The notes under the pieces are model-generated. The model was given only the letters and a program-made list of their open reading frames with translations. It was not told the origin of the DNA and searched no databases. A program made the position numbers and the translations under genes. A DNA stretch of 39,230 nt from Pseudonocardia sp. CNS-004 (GTDB lineage: Bacteria; Actinomycetota; Actinomycetes; Mycobacteriales; Pseudonocardiaceae). Positions 1-8,163 of the stretch are shown in pieces. The stretch lies in contig MKJV01000130.1 of NCBI GenBank assembly GCA_001942185.1, forward strand, positions 1 to 39,230. The letters are read 5' to 3'. Numbering within the stretch: the first letter of the stretch is position 1; each line of letters begins with the position of its first letter.

Positions 1-133
1 TGTCGAGGGTCTGGTTGAGGGCGGTGACGTAGGTCTGGTGGTGCTTGGAGTGGTGCAGTTCCATGATCTCGCCGGCGATGTGCGGGGCGAGGGCGCCGTA
101 GTCGTAGGGGAGATCGGGAAGCGAGTAGGTCAT
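1..133 (-). CDS. superoxide dismutase (Fe/Mn family), N-terminal fragment
   Basis: The reverse strand from the ATG at 133 encodes the start of an Fe/Mn superoxide dismutase: MTYSLPDLPYDYGALAPHI followed by GEIMELHHSKHHQTYVTALN. The HHSKHH segment holds the first metal-ligand histidine of the family, and the PDLPYDYGALAPHI opening is diagnostic. The rest of the protein lies beyond the left window edge, so metal preference (Fe or Mn) cannot be judged. A GAGGATC stretch about 8 bases upstream of the ATG could serve as ribosome binding site. The gene is divergent from the membrane protein that follows. The family disproportionates superoxide to peroxide and oxygen in the cytoplasm. Confidence 0.93.
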   Translation of the reverse strand, partial: MTYSLPDLPYDYGALAPHIAGEIMELHHSKHHQTYVTALNQTLD

Positions 134-267
134 GATCTGATCCTCGAACCTCGACCCGGGTTCAGCTCAAGACGGCCATGACACAGGTCACCTACGCCCG
201 GGGGAGTAGCCGCATCGCCCGCGCCGGGCTGACGACACCACAGCCGGTGCACCCGACGATCGAGGGC

Positions 268-1005
268 ATGGACGTCCGGGTACTGCGGCCGCGCCGGGTC
301 TGGCTGATGCTGCTGGTCGCCGTGGTGGCGAGCGCGGTGATGGTGGCGCCGTACGCGCTGCTCGACGTCGGGTCCAGCCGGCTGGACGTCGGCGGCGGGC
401 TGCGCTACGGCCTGCTGGTGACACACGTCTTCACCGCGACGGTGGCGCTGGTGCTCGGCCCCTTCCAGTTCGTGCCGGCGATCCGGGCGCGGGGGCGGTG
501 GCACCGCCGGATCGGCCGCACCTACCTGCTGGCGGGGGTGCTGCCCGCGGCCGTCACGGCGGTGCCGGTCGCGATCCTGTCGGGCCGGCTCGTCACGCAG
601 GTCGGGCTGGTGGTCCCGGCGGTCGGCTGGCTCCTGACCGCCGGGCTCGCGGTCCACGCGATCCGCCGGGGGGACGTGGCCGCGCACCGGGCGTGGATGA
701 CGCGCAACTACGCGCTGACCTTCCTCGCCGTCACCGCGCGGATCCTGGTGCCGCTGGTGCTGCTGACGGGGCTCGCCACCGGCGCGATCGCCCCGGCCGA
801 CGCTCCGGCGGCCGTCACGTCGCTGATCCCGGTGGGGCAGGTGCTCGGTTGGATGATCAACCTTGCGCTCGCGGAGGTGATCATCCGGCGCCGCCGGTCC
901 CGTGGGCGCGATCAGGTGGCGGTCGACAGGCTGGTGGGGCCGCTCGCGAGCACGGCGGCGGCGAGCGCTTGGTGGCCGGGCGGTCCTCGGTGCGCGGGTT
1001 GGTGA
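268..1005 (+). CDS. DUF2306-type integral membrane protein
   Basis: About 245 residues with six hydrophobic segments, starting with LMLLVAVVASAVMVAPYALL. Conserved-looking motifs are THVFTATVALVLGPFQF, a WHRRIGRTYLL loop, and GDVAAHRAWMTRNYALTFLAVTARI, the DUF2306 signature with histidines at the membrane face. The function of this family is not established. I prefer the ATG at 268 (GAGGG just upstream) over the ATG at 178, because residues between them look non-conserved and lack a ribosome binding site. The 3' end overlaps the convergent LysR gene. A probable lost base near 970 also falls in this gene, so its true C-terminus may be at 1025 instead. Confidence 0.75.
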   Translation: MDVRVLRPRRVWLMLLVAVVASAVMVAPYALLDVGSSRLDVGGGLRYGLLVTHVFTATVALVLGPFQFVPAIRARGRWHRRIGRTYLLAGVLPAAVTAVPVAILSGRLVTQVGLVVPAVGWLLTAGLAVHAIRRGDVAAHRAWMTRNYALTFLAVTARILVPLVLLTGLATGAIAPADAPAAVTSLIPVGQVLGWMINLALAEVIIRRRRSRGRDQVAVDRLVGPLASTAAASAWWPGGPRCAGW

Positions 1006-1789
1006 GCAGGACGAGGTCGAGGTAGCCCAGCTCGGGCAGGCGGTGCTGCGGCCCGAGCGGGGTGAGCTGCACCGGCACGAGGCTGCTGGCCAGCGCCGAG
1101 ATCCCGATCCCTGCCGCAACCGCCCCGATCAGCCCGTTGACGCCGCGGCAGATGCACGCAGGCCGGTAGGTGATGGTGGCCCGCTGCAGCGCGTGCTCCA
1201 TGGCGGAGCGCGACAGGCTGGGGTTCGGGTAGACGACCAGCGGGAGCGGCTTGCTCGCGTCGAGCCGGGTGGACGCCGTGCCCACCCACACGAGCCGGTC
1301 GCGCTTCACGAGCTGCCCCCGCGACTCGCCGCGCGGGCGCTTGCCCACGAACAGGTCGAGCCGGTCGTTCTCCAGCCTGCGGTGCAGGGAACCGCTCTGG
1401 TCGATGGACAGGTCGAGGTCGACGAGCGGGTTGTCGCGGCGGAAGTCGCGCAGGATGTGGGGGAGCCGCGTGAGTGCGAGGTCGTCGGACATGCCGATGC
1501 GCAGCCGTCCGTGCGGGCGCTCCTCGTTGAAGTAGTTCGCCGCCTGTTCGTGCGCGGCGAGGATCGAGCGGGCGAACCCGATCATGGCCTCGCCGTCGGG
1601 GGTCAGTGCCACGCTGTGGGTGTCGCGGTGGACGAGCACACGCCCGGTGGCGTCCTCCAGCTTGCGGATGTGCTGGCTCACCGTGGGCTGCCGGATGCCC
1701 AGCCGGGCTGCCGCCTGGGTGAAGCTGCGGGTCTGCGCCACGGCCAGGAAGGTCTGGAGCTGGGCCGGCTCGTAGATCATCTGTGCCAT
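912..1789 (-). CDS. LysR-family transcriptional regulator (frameshift near 970)
   Basis: The N-terminus carries a winged helix-turn-helix (AQTRSFTQAAARLGIRQPTVSQHIRKLE), followed by a LysR substrate-binding domain (LRIGMSDDLALTRLP, GVNGLIGAVAAGIGISALAS). The ATG at 1789 has GGAG five bases upstream. As written the frame runs past its natural end. A one-base loss near 970 (between K and L of ATKALAAAVLAS) restores a normal tail ending at the stop at 912 and gives about 292 residues, the usual LysR size. It is divergent from the MFS gene at 1893, the classic arrangement for a LysR protein controlling an exporter. Effector unknown. Confidence 0.85.
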
Positions 1790-1796
1790 TCTGCTC

Positions 1797-1834
1797 CACA
1801 ATAACAGTTAGTCGGCTGATCGTCGTTCACAATA
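1797..1834. promoter_or_regulatory. paired CACAATA repeats between divergent lysR and MFS genes
   Basis: The 103-bp intergenic region contains the heptamer CACAATA twice in direct orientation (1797-1803 and 1828-1834), 31 bp apart, about three helical turns. A small palindrome TAACAGTTA lies at 1802-1810. Same-face spacing is what a LysR tetramer would need, so this is a plausible operator for the divergent pair. The inference rests on spacing and position only. Confidence 0.35.
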
Positions 1835-1892
1835 CGCTACTGGCGAGGGATACTGAGGTACGGATTTCTGCGAGAACTACGAAGGGTTATCC

Positions 1893-3185
1893 GTGACAAC
1901 GGCTGCGGCCGACATACCCGTGAGCGGGACCACATCCACCACCGATTCCAGTAGTCGCCGCAGCGGCACATTCGCCGCGTTGCGCGTTCCCAACTTCCGG
2001 ATCTACGTCAGCGCTCACGCGGTCGCCAGCACCGGCACGTGGATGCAGAACATCGCCCTGGAGTGGCTCGTCCTCGAGCTCAGCGGCAGCCCCGCGGCGG
2101 TGGGCATCGCGATGGCCTGCCAGTTCCTCCCGATGTTGCTGCTCGGCATGTACGGCGGCATGCTCGCCGACCGCTACCCCAAGCGCGTCATCCTGATGGT
2201 CACCCAGAGCGTGAACGGTCTCCTGAGCGCCGTCCTCGCCGTCCTGACGATCACCGGCCGGATCGAGGTCGGCCACGTCTACCTCTTCGCGCTGGCCGCG
2301 GGCCTCGTGTTCGTGGTCGACAACCCGGCGCGCCAGGTCTTCGTCAACGAGGTCGTGCCGGACCGGTACGTGCGCAACGCCATCGCGCTCAACGCCGCGG
2401 TGTTCCAGACCAGCCGCCTCGTCGGGCCCGCCGTGGCCGGTGTGATGATCGCGACAGTGGGGACGGGATGGGCGTTCGCCGCGAACGCGGCCTCCTACAT
2501 CGCCCCGATCGTCGGCCTGATCCTCATCCGTTCCGCCGACCTGATCCGCACGCCGCCGGTGGCGCGGGCGCCGGGGCAGCTGCGCTCGGCGCTGCGGTAC
2601 GTGGCCGACCGCCCGCACGTGGCGTGGACGATCGTGCTGGTCGGCGTCTTCGGCACGTTCGGGCTCAAGTTCCCGGTGGTGCTCACGGCGATGGCCGACG
2701 AGGTCTTCCACGGCGGCGCGGAGCTCTACGGGCTCTTCAACGTCGTGCTCGCCGTGGGGTCGGTGGCAGGCGCGCTGCTCGCGGGCGCGCGCACCCACCC
2801 CCGGCTGCGCACCATCGTCCTCGCCGGTGCCGCGTTCGGCGTGGCCCAGTTCGCGGCGGCGCTCGCCCCCGGGCTGTGGGTGTTCCTCGGCGCGCTGGTG
2901 GCGATGGGCGTGGTGAACCTCGCGTTCCAGGCGATGGCGAACTCGTCGGTGCAGTCCTGGGTGGACGCCGACGTCCGCGGCCGCGTGATGAGCCTCTACA
3001 TGCTGGCGTTCGTCGGGGGCACCCCGCTGGGCGGGCCCGCGGTCGGGTGGATCACCGACGCGTTCGGCGCCCGGGTCGGCATGGCCGTCTGCGGGCTGGT
3101 GCCGCTGCTCGCCGCGGTCGCGGTCGCGGTCGTGCTGGCCCGGCACGCCCGTGCGAATCGGGCGGCCGGGCTCGTGCCCGCGTGA
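1893..3185 (+). CDS. MFS transporter (EntS/MFS_3-like exporter)
   Basis: A 430-residue protein with about 12 hydrophobic segments. Near the N-terminus is FAALRVPNFRIYVSAHAVAS, then TWMQNIALEWLVLELSGSP and GMLADRYPKRVILM (MFS loop 2-3 motif). The block VDNPARQVFVNEVVP and the later DVRGRVMSLYMLAF are typical of the EntS-like MFS_3 group. The GTG start at 1893 has GAAGG seven bases upstream. It is divergent from the LysR gene ending at 1789 and convergent with the esterase (4 bp gap). Members of this group export siderophores, drugs or other small molecules; the substrate here cannot be read from sequence. Confidence 0.88.
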   Translation: MTTAAADIPVSGTTSTTDSSSRRSGTFAALRVPNFRIYVSAHAVASTGTWMQNIALEWLVLELSGSPAAVGIAMACQFLPMLLLGMYGGMLADRYPKRVILMVTQSVNGLLSAVLAVLTITGRIEVGHVYLFALAAGLVFVVDNPARQVFVNEVVPDRYVRNAIALNAAVFQTSRLVGPAVAGVMIATVGTGWAFAANAASYIAPIVGLILIRSADLIRTPPVARAPGQLRSALRYVADRPHVAWTIVLVGVFGTFGLKFPVVLTAMADEVFHGGAELYGLFNVVLAVGSVAGALLAGARTHPRLRTIVLAGAAFGVAQFAAALAPGLWVFLGALVAMGVVNLAFQAMANSSVQSWVDADVRGRVMSLYMLAFVGGTPLGGPAVGWITDAFGARVGMAVCGLVPLLAAVAVAVVLARHARANRAAGLVPA

Positions 3186-3189
3186 GGGG

Positions 3190-4176
3190 TTACCGGCCGA
3201 GGAGCTTGTCCAGCCAGCGGATCTGGGCCTGGCGCTGGTAGGACTCGCCGCCCTCGTGGTCGTTGAAGCGGTAGACCTCGATCTCCTTGTCCATGCCCGC
3301 GTAGTGGTTGTACGCGGCGTACACCGTGGACGGCGGGCAGATCAGGTCCATCAACGCCACCGAGAACAACGCGGGCGCGGCAGCGCGCTTGGCGAAGTTC
3401 ACGCCGTCGAAATACGACAATGTCCGCAGCACGTCGTCCACCCGCGGGCGGTGCACGGCGAGGTAGCGGGTGAGCTCGGCGTACGGGTCCTTGTCGCAGA
3501 TGTCGAGCGCGCGGCTGAAATGGCACAGGAACGGGACGTCGGGCAGTGCGGCCACCAGGTCGGGCACGAGCCCGGCAACGGCGAGGGTGATCCCGCCGCC
3601 CTGGCTGCCGCCCTGCACGGCCACGCGCTCGGCGTCGACGCCGGGGAGGGTGCGCACCGCCTCGACGGCGCGCACGGCGTCGGTGAACACCCGGCGGTAG
3701 AAGTAGGTGTCCGGGTCGTCGACGCCCCGGGTCATGAAACCCGGGGCCGCGGGGCCGGAGCCGTGCGGGTCGGCCGTGCGCCCACCCCCGCCCCAGCGGG
3801 CGCCCTGCCCGCGGGTGTCGACGAGCAGGTGGGCGTAGCCGGCGCTCGCCCAGCGCAGCGACTCCCCGGGTAGGTCGCGGCCGCCGTTGTAGCCGATGAA
3901 CTCGACGACGGCGGGCAGCGGGCCGTCGCTGTCCGTGCCGATGCCGCGCGGCACCGTGAACCAGGCGCCGATGCGGTCGCCCGCGAAGCCGGCGAAGGAG
4001 ACGTCCCGGACGGTGGTCGTGCGGTAGGGCGTGTCCACCTCCTCGGAGCGGACGTCCAGATCGTGGGTGCGGGCCTCGGCGAGCGTGCGGGACCAGAAGG
4101 CGTCGAAATCGTCCGGTTCGCGGACTTCGGGGAGATAGCCGACGAGTTCGTCAAGGGGCAGATCGGCGCGGGCCAC
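3190..4176 (-). CDS. acetylxylan esterase / cephalosporin-C deacetylase family (Axe1)
   Basis: A 328-residue alpha/beta hydrolase of the Axe1 family. The nucleophile elbow is GGSQGGG with Ser191. Asp277 (ALMDLICPPSTVY) and His307 (NDHEGG) complete the triad. DTRGQGARW is the family RGQG motif, and GVDDPDTYFYRRVFTDAVRAVE matches the oligomerisation and active-site region. The GTG start at 4176 is preceded by CAGGAG at five bases. No signal peptide is visible, so it probably acts in the cytoplasm on acetylated sugars or oligosaccharides. Length and motifs are complete. Confidence 0.93.
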   Translation of the reverse strand: MARADLPLDELVGYLPEVREPDDFDAFWSRTLAEARTHDLDVRSEEVDTPYRTTTVRDVSFAGFAGDRIGAWFTVPRGIGTDSDGPLPAVVEFIGYNGGRDLPGESLRWASAGYAHLLVDTRGQGARWGGGGRTADPHGSGPAAPGFMTRGVDDPDTYFYRRVFTDAVRAVEAVRTLPGVDAERVAVQGGSQGGGITLAVAGLVPDLVAALPDVPFLCHFSRALDICDKDPYAELTRYLAVHRPRVDDVLRTLSYFDGVNFAKRAAAPALFSVALMDLICPPSTVYAAYNHYAGMDKEIEVYRFNDHEGGESYQRQAQIRWLDKLLGR

Positions 4177-4230
4177 GGAACTCCTGTCCTCGAATCGGGA
4201 TGCCGCGCCACGATAACCCGCGGGAGGCCG

Positions 4231-4673
4231 TCAAATGCTGTGCAGTGCGCTCTCCAGATCCGGGTGCAGCGGCAGGATCTGCTGCAGGTTCATCGTCTCC
4301 CACGGCCGCAGCACCGCGGCGTTGTCGGGCGGGGACACGACCCGCAGCGGCAGGACGGGCGCGGGCGGCCGGGAGCGGTAGCCCTCGGCGCCCGCCGGTG
4401 CCGTGGTGCGGGTGGCGAGCTCGGCGAGGGTGCCCAGCCCGGACGAGCGAGGAAGCTCACCGCCGTGAGGTCGACGACGACGCCGCCGACGTCCGGAATG
4501 CGCATCATCTCGTCGACGGTCGTCATCAGCTCGCGTGCGGTCATCAGGTCCAGCTCGCCGGTCACGGTCACCACGGCCGCCGCGCCGATCCGCCTGGCGG
4601 TCAGCGTCATGACGTCGCCGGTGTGGCCGGCAGGGCCGTCGCCGATGGGGTCGTCGCCGGTGGGGTCGCTCAT
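4231..4673 (-). CDS. STAS-domain anti-anti-sigma factor (frameshift near 4450)
   Basis: The first half reads GAAAVVTVTGELDLMTARELMTTVDEM and GGVVVDLTAVSFL. A one-base loss near 4450 is needed to continue as SSGLGTLAELATRTTAPAG and on to the stop at 4231. SSGLGTL is the conserved loop of SpoIIAA-type proteins, containing the serine phosphorylated by the cognate anti-sigma kinase. The lost base falls in the codon before that serine, normally aspartate. The corrected length is about 147 residues. The C-terminal stretch (RPWETMNLQQILPLHPDLESAL) is longer than the minimal domain. No anti-sigma factor or sigma factor gene is adjacent. Confidence 0.82.
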
Positions 4674-4801
4674 CCCGGAACCGTATCCGGCCCGGTGCCC
4701 GCTCGCGATGCTGTGCGTGACGGGTGCGGGGCCGGATGGTCCGTCCGGGCGATGTGGCGGGCCCTCCGTGTACGGCCACCGCCGTCCGGGTAGCCGATCC
4801 C

Positions 4802-5008
4802 GTGTGGATCTCGTTCGTCGTGCCGGTAGCCGTACTGCTGGCGACGCTGCTGCTGCAGCGGCTCGAGGCGAAGCTCCTCAGTGCGCCCGCGCCGGACGAG
4901 CATCCCGATCCGGACGAGCCCCTTCCGCTGCTGACCGACGGGCCCCTCGACCGGCCCCCGTCCCCACGACCACGGCGAGTGTTGCCGCGAGGAACAGCAG
5001 CTGCATGA
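4802..5008 (+). CDS. possible small membrane protein, unknown
   Basis: From a GTG at 4802 the frame gives one strong transmembrane helix (ISFVVPVAVLLATLLLQRLE) followed by an acidic, proline-rich tail (APAPDEHPDPDEPLPLL). That composition looks like a real single-pass protein. Against it, there is no clear ribosome binding site, and the last 131 bp overlap the convergent DoxX gene. The tail after the DGPLD block becomes arginine-rich and may be read in a wrong frame. I do not recognise a family. Confidence 0.3.
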   Translation: MWISFVVPVAVLLATLLLQRLEAKLLSAPAPDEHPDPDEPLPLLTDGPLDRPPSPRPRRVLPRGTAAA

Positions 5009-5381
5009 GGGTGCGGGGGAGCAGCGGCGTGCCGGTGCCCTCCAGCGCGGCGTGGACGTTCGCCGGGAACATCACGAGGAGCAGCACCGACAGCCCACCG
5101 GCCGCCCACCGCGCGGTGCGGGGGACCAGTAGCCCGGCGGCGCCCGCGAGCTCCAGCACCCCGGTGATCGTGACGAGCAGTTCGGGGGCGGGAAGGGCGG
5201 GCGGCACCATCGCCACCAGCTCCTGACGCATCCCGACGAAGTGCACGACGCCGGTGAGGGTGAACATCGCCGCCAGCCCGCCGCGGAGCGCCACCGGCCA
5301 GGGCCGCAACGCGCGTACGCCGAGAGCACCCGCGCCGAGCAGGGCCGCCGTGACGGCGATCAGGGTGATCAACGGTTCCAT
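4878..5381 (-). CDS. DoxX-family membrane protein
   Basis: A 167-residue protein with four hydrophobic segments: LITLIAVTAALLGAGALGVRAL, LAAMFTLTGVVHFVGM, TGVLELAGAAGLLVPRTARWAAG and GLSVLLLVMFPANVHAAL. The TGVLELAGAAGLL block and the FPANVHAA ending of the last helix are typical of DoxX-like proteins. The C-terminal 30 residues are charged and poorly conserved in style. The ATG at 5381 has GGGAGA upstream. A long palindrome lies 15 bp upstream of the start, so expression is probably repressor-controlled. Biochemical role of this subfamily is unsettled. Confidence 0.8.
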   Translation of the reverse strand: MEPLITLIAVTAALLGAGALGVRALRPWPVALRGGLAAMFTLTGVVHFVGMRQELVAMVPPALPAPELLVTITGVLELAGAAGLLVPRTARWAAGGLSVLLLVMFPANVHAALEGTGTPLLPRTLMQLLFLAATLAVVVGTGAGRGARRSAAEGARPDRDARPARAH

Positions 5382-5395
5382 GGGGTCTCCCGAGT

Positions 5396-5423
5396 CTTGT
5401 CAGTGCAAGTTGCCACTGACAAG
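5396..5423. promoter_or_regulatory. palindromic operator upstream of doxX-like gene
   Basis: A perfect 10-bp inverted repeat, CTTGTCAGTG (5396-5405) and CACTGACAAG (5414-5423), separated by 8 bp. Its centre also forms GCAAGTTGC (5405-5413). It lies 15 bp upstream of the DoxX-like start codon. Length, symmetry and position fit a TetR-type operator. No TetR gene lies in the window, so the regulator must be encoded elsewhere. Confidence 0.6.
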
Positions 5424-5514
5424 ATGCCTGCGGGGGTGCGCGTTGTCAATCGAGATCGCCCAGGCGGCCACGCCCTCACCGCGGCGTGACCGCGCCGTCC
5501 GGCAGGATCGGGGC

Positions 5515-6038
5515 ATGGACGAGCAGGCCACGACCGCCCCACGGCAGCAGCATTGGACGCGCGGCGCACCGTGGATCGCGTTCGGCCTGGCGGTGGTGGT
5601 GCTGGCCGTCGACCAGCTCTCCAAGCTGTGGGCCACCACGAACCTGCGTGAAGGCGTCCGGCTGCCGCTGCTCGGCGACGCACTGGGCATCAAGCTGATC
5701 TACAACCCGGGCGCGGCGTTCTCGATCGGCGCGGGTGCACGTGGATCTTCACGATCGTCGCGGCCGGGGCCGTGGTGGCAGGCACCTGGTACGCGTGGCA
5801 GGTGCGTTCCCGACCGTGGGCGGCCTGCATCGGCCTGCTGCTCGGCGGCGCCGTCACCCACCTGCTCGACCGGCTCCTGCGCGCGCCGTCGTTCGGGCAG
5901 GGGCACGTCGTCGACTTCATCGCCTACTTCGACTGGTTCATCGGCAACGTCGCCGACATCGCGCTGTTCGGGGGCGGCGTCCTGCTGGTGCTGCTGTCCT
6001 GGCTCGGGCTCACGCTCCGACCCGAGCCCGGCGAGTAG
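5515..6038 (+). CDS. lspA: lipoprotein signal peptidase (signal peptidase II), frameshift near 5739
   Basis: Prolipoprotein signal peptidase, an inner-membrane aspartyl protease that cleaves lipoprotein signal peptides after diacylglycerol transfer. Motifs in order: VDQLSKLWAT in helix 1, IKLIYNPGAAFSIG (conserved NxGAAF), THLLDRLLRAP with the first catalytic Asp, HVVDFIAYF, and FIGNVADIALF with the second catalytic Asp. A one-base loss near 5739, just after FSIGAGA, splits the frame; adding it gives a normal protein of about 174 residues. LspA is needed for several lipoproteins in this very window, so a broken copy would be surprising. The last 29 bp overlap the convergent MFS gene. Confidence 0.92.
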
Positions 6039-7181
6039 GCGACCGCCCCACGGCGACGGTCACGAACGCGCCGAGCGCCAGCACGGCGGCGAAGACCAGG
6101 ACTGCCGTGCTGCCGACACCGTCGACGACGAACCCGCCGCCGAGCGCGCCGAGTGCGATGGCGGCGTTGAAGACCCCCGCGAGGAGCGCGGACGCCGTCT
6201 CCCGGTGCTGCGGTGCGGCGGCCGCCATCCAGTTCTGCGCGGTCACCGAGACCCCGCCGTACGCGACGCCCCACCCGACGAGTGCGAGCACCGCCCACGC
6301 ACCCGACGGCGCCACGGCCAGCAGGAGCACCGCGGGGACGAGCAGGACGCGAGCGCCTGCGCGGTGCGGTGCGGGGAACCGACGGCCGCGGCGCCCGCCG
6401 CGAAGTTGCCCAGCACGCCGGCCACGCCGTAGACCAGCAGCAACGTGCCGACCAGCGCGGGCCCGGTACCACCGTGCTCCAGCACCGGACGGACGTAGGT
6501 GTAGGCGCCGAAGTGCCCCGTGACCAGCAGCGCCACCGCGGCGAGCCCGGTGGCCACGCGCGGGTTGCGCACCAGCGCGGCAACGCCCCGCAGGCCCGTG
6601 GCACGTTCGGTGGGCAGCGCGGGGACCAGCACGGCCATCGCGACGCCCCCGAGCGCCGCCAGCACGCCGACCACCACGAACGCCGCCCGCCATCCGGCGA
6701 GCTCGCCGAGGAACGTACCCGCCGGCACGCCCAGCACGGACGCCACCGCGATGCCACTGAAGATCAAGGCGGTGGCCCGCCCCACCGATGCGGGGGCGAC
6801 GAGCCGCGCCGCGAGCCCGGCCGCGACCGCCCAGACCCCGCCCATGCAGACGCCCACGAGCACCCGGGCCACGACCAGCACCCCGAACACCGGCGACCAC
6901 GCGGCGACCAGGTTCGCGACGGCGAGCAGGCCCATGAACGCCACGAGCGCGCGTCGCCGGTCGATGCGGCGAAGCGCGGGCACCACCAGCGGAGCCGATA
7001 CCGCGGCGACCAGCCCGGTGATCGTGAGCGTCTGCCCGGCGGCGCCCTCGCTGACCGCGAGCGCGGCGGCGATCGGCGTGAGCAGCCCGACCGGCATCAT
7101 CTCCGCGGTGACGACCGTGAAGATCCCGGCCGCCACCGCCAGCACGGCCGGCAGGCCGGTCGTGCGGTGCGTGTTCGTCAT
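6010..7181 (-). CDS. MFS transporter, DHA1/AraJ-like (frameshift near 6350)
   Basis: About 390 residues with 12 hydrophobic segments once a one-base loss near 6350 is repaired. The N-terminal half has VTAEMMPVGLLTPIAAAL, RRIDRRRALVAFMGLL (MFS loop motif), LVGVCMGGVWAVAAGLAARLV and GVPAGTFLGELAGWRAAF, features of the DHA1 drug/sugar efflux group. The C-terminal half resumes at RVLLVPAVLLLAVAP. It diverges from a LysR gene, with a LysR-type box between them, so it is probably that regulator's target. Likely an exporter; substrate unknown. Confidence 0.87.
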
Positions 7182-7238
7182 GATCCCCAGCCCATCTCCT
7201 GGGGCGCTGCGGAACAACGTCGGAGCTCTCACGCTTCC

Positions 7239-7253
7239 ATGAGTCGGGCTCAT
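7239..7253. promoter_or_regulatory. LysR-type box (T-N11-A) between divergent MFS and lysR genes
   Basis: ATGAG and CTCAT form a perfect inverted repeat around five bases (TCGGG), giving the T-N11-A pattern of LysR-type binding sites. It lies 58 bp upstream of the MFS start and 16 bp upstream of the LysR start at 7269. This is the expected place for autorepression plus target activation. It also contains the ATG at 7239, which argues against that codon being the LysR start. Confidence 0.5.
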
Positions 7254-7268
7254 CGATCGGAGGCGGGC

Positions 7269-8159
7269 GTGGCCGGGCTGGAGATCCGCGAGTTGGAGTG
7301 CTTCCTCGTCCTCGCCGACGAGCTGCACTTCGGGCGCACGGGGGAGCGCCTCTACGTGAGCCAGAGCCGGGTGAGCCAGCTGATCGGCTCGCTGGAGCGG
7401 CGCGTGGGCGCCCGGCTGGTGAACCGCACCAGCCGCAGCGTCGCGCTCACCCCGCTCGGCGCGCGGTTCCGCGACGCGCTCGCACCCGCGTACGGCGCGC
7501 TGCGCGCGGCCGTCGACGACACCCGCGACGCCGCCCGCACCGTGGCCGGTCCGCTGCGCGTCGGGTTCCAGGGCACCGCCGACGACCGGCTCCTCGCCGC
7601 CGTCACCACCTTCCAGGACCGGTACGCCGGCAGCAGCGTCGAGATCACCGAGATCCCGCTGTCGGACCCGTTCGGGCCGGTCCGGCGCGGCGAGGTGGAC
7701 ACCGCGGTCGTCCTGCTGCCCGTCGAGGAGGAGGAGCTCGTGCTGGGGCCGGTGTTCTCCTGGCACCCGCAGCGCCTCGCGATCTCCACCCGCCACCCGC
7801 TCGCCCGCTGCACCGAGGTTTCGGCGGAGGACCTCGCCCAGGTCCCGCTGATCTCGGCCGCCGAACCCGCCGCGGAGTACTGGCGCCGGGCCCACGCACC
7901 CGCCACCACACCCGGCGGGCGACCCATCCCCAACGGGCCGGCCGTCAGCACGCTGCAGGAGGGCGTGTGGCTGATCGCCGCGGGTCGCGGCGGCATGCTG
8001 CTCTGCGCGCCCACGGCCGCCTACCACCGTCGCAGCGACGTGGTGGACGTGCCGGTCCCGGACCTCCCGGAGTCGGCGCTGGGCCTGGTGTGGCACCGCG
8101 ACCACGAGAACGCCCGCGTGCGCGCCTTCGCCGAGGTGGTGGCGGCCACGGTGCCGTGA
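7269..8159 (+). CDS. LysR-family transcriptional regulator
   Basis: A 296-residue intact LysR protein. The N-terminal helix-turn-helix reads LADELHFGRTGERLYVSQSRVSQLIGSLERRVG. The effector domain begins at GPLRVGFQGTADDRLLAAV. The LHFGR and SQSRVSQ wording matches the LysR subgroup common in actinobacteria. The GTG at 7269 has GGAGG five bases upstream, far better than the in-frame ATG at 7239, which lies inside a LysR-type box. It is divergent from the MFS gene, its most likely target, and convergent with the permease ending at 8164. Confidence 0.88.
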   Translation: MAGLEIRELECFLVLADELHFGRTGERLYVSQSRVSQLIGSLERRVGARLVNRTSRSVALTPLGARFRDALAPAYGALRAAVDDTRDAARTVAGPLRVGFQGTADDRLLAAVTTFQDRYAGSSVEITEIPLSDPFGPVRRGEVDTAVVLLPVEEEELVLGPVFSWHPQRLAISTRHPLARCTEVSAEDLAQVPLISAAEPAAEYWRRAHAPATTPGGRPIPNGPAVSTLQEGVWLIAAGRGGMLLCAPTAAYHRRSDVVDVPVPDLPESALGLVWHRDHENARVRAFAEVVAATVP

Positions 8160-8163
8160 CCGG

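Noticed and set aside
178..180. ATG as start of the DUF2306 protein
   Set aside because: The extra 30 residues look non-coding and no Shine-Dalgarno precedes it; 268 starts just before the first membrane helix.
7239..7241. ATG as start of the second LysR gene
   Set aside because: No ribosome binding site and inside a T-N11-A box; the GTG at 7269 has GGAGG at ideal spacing.
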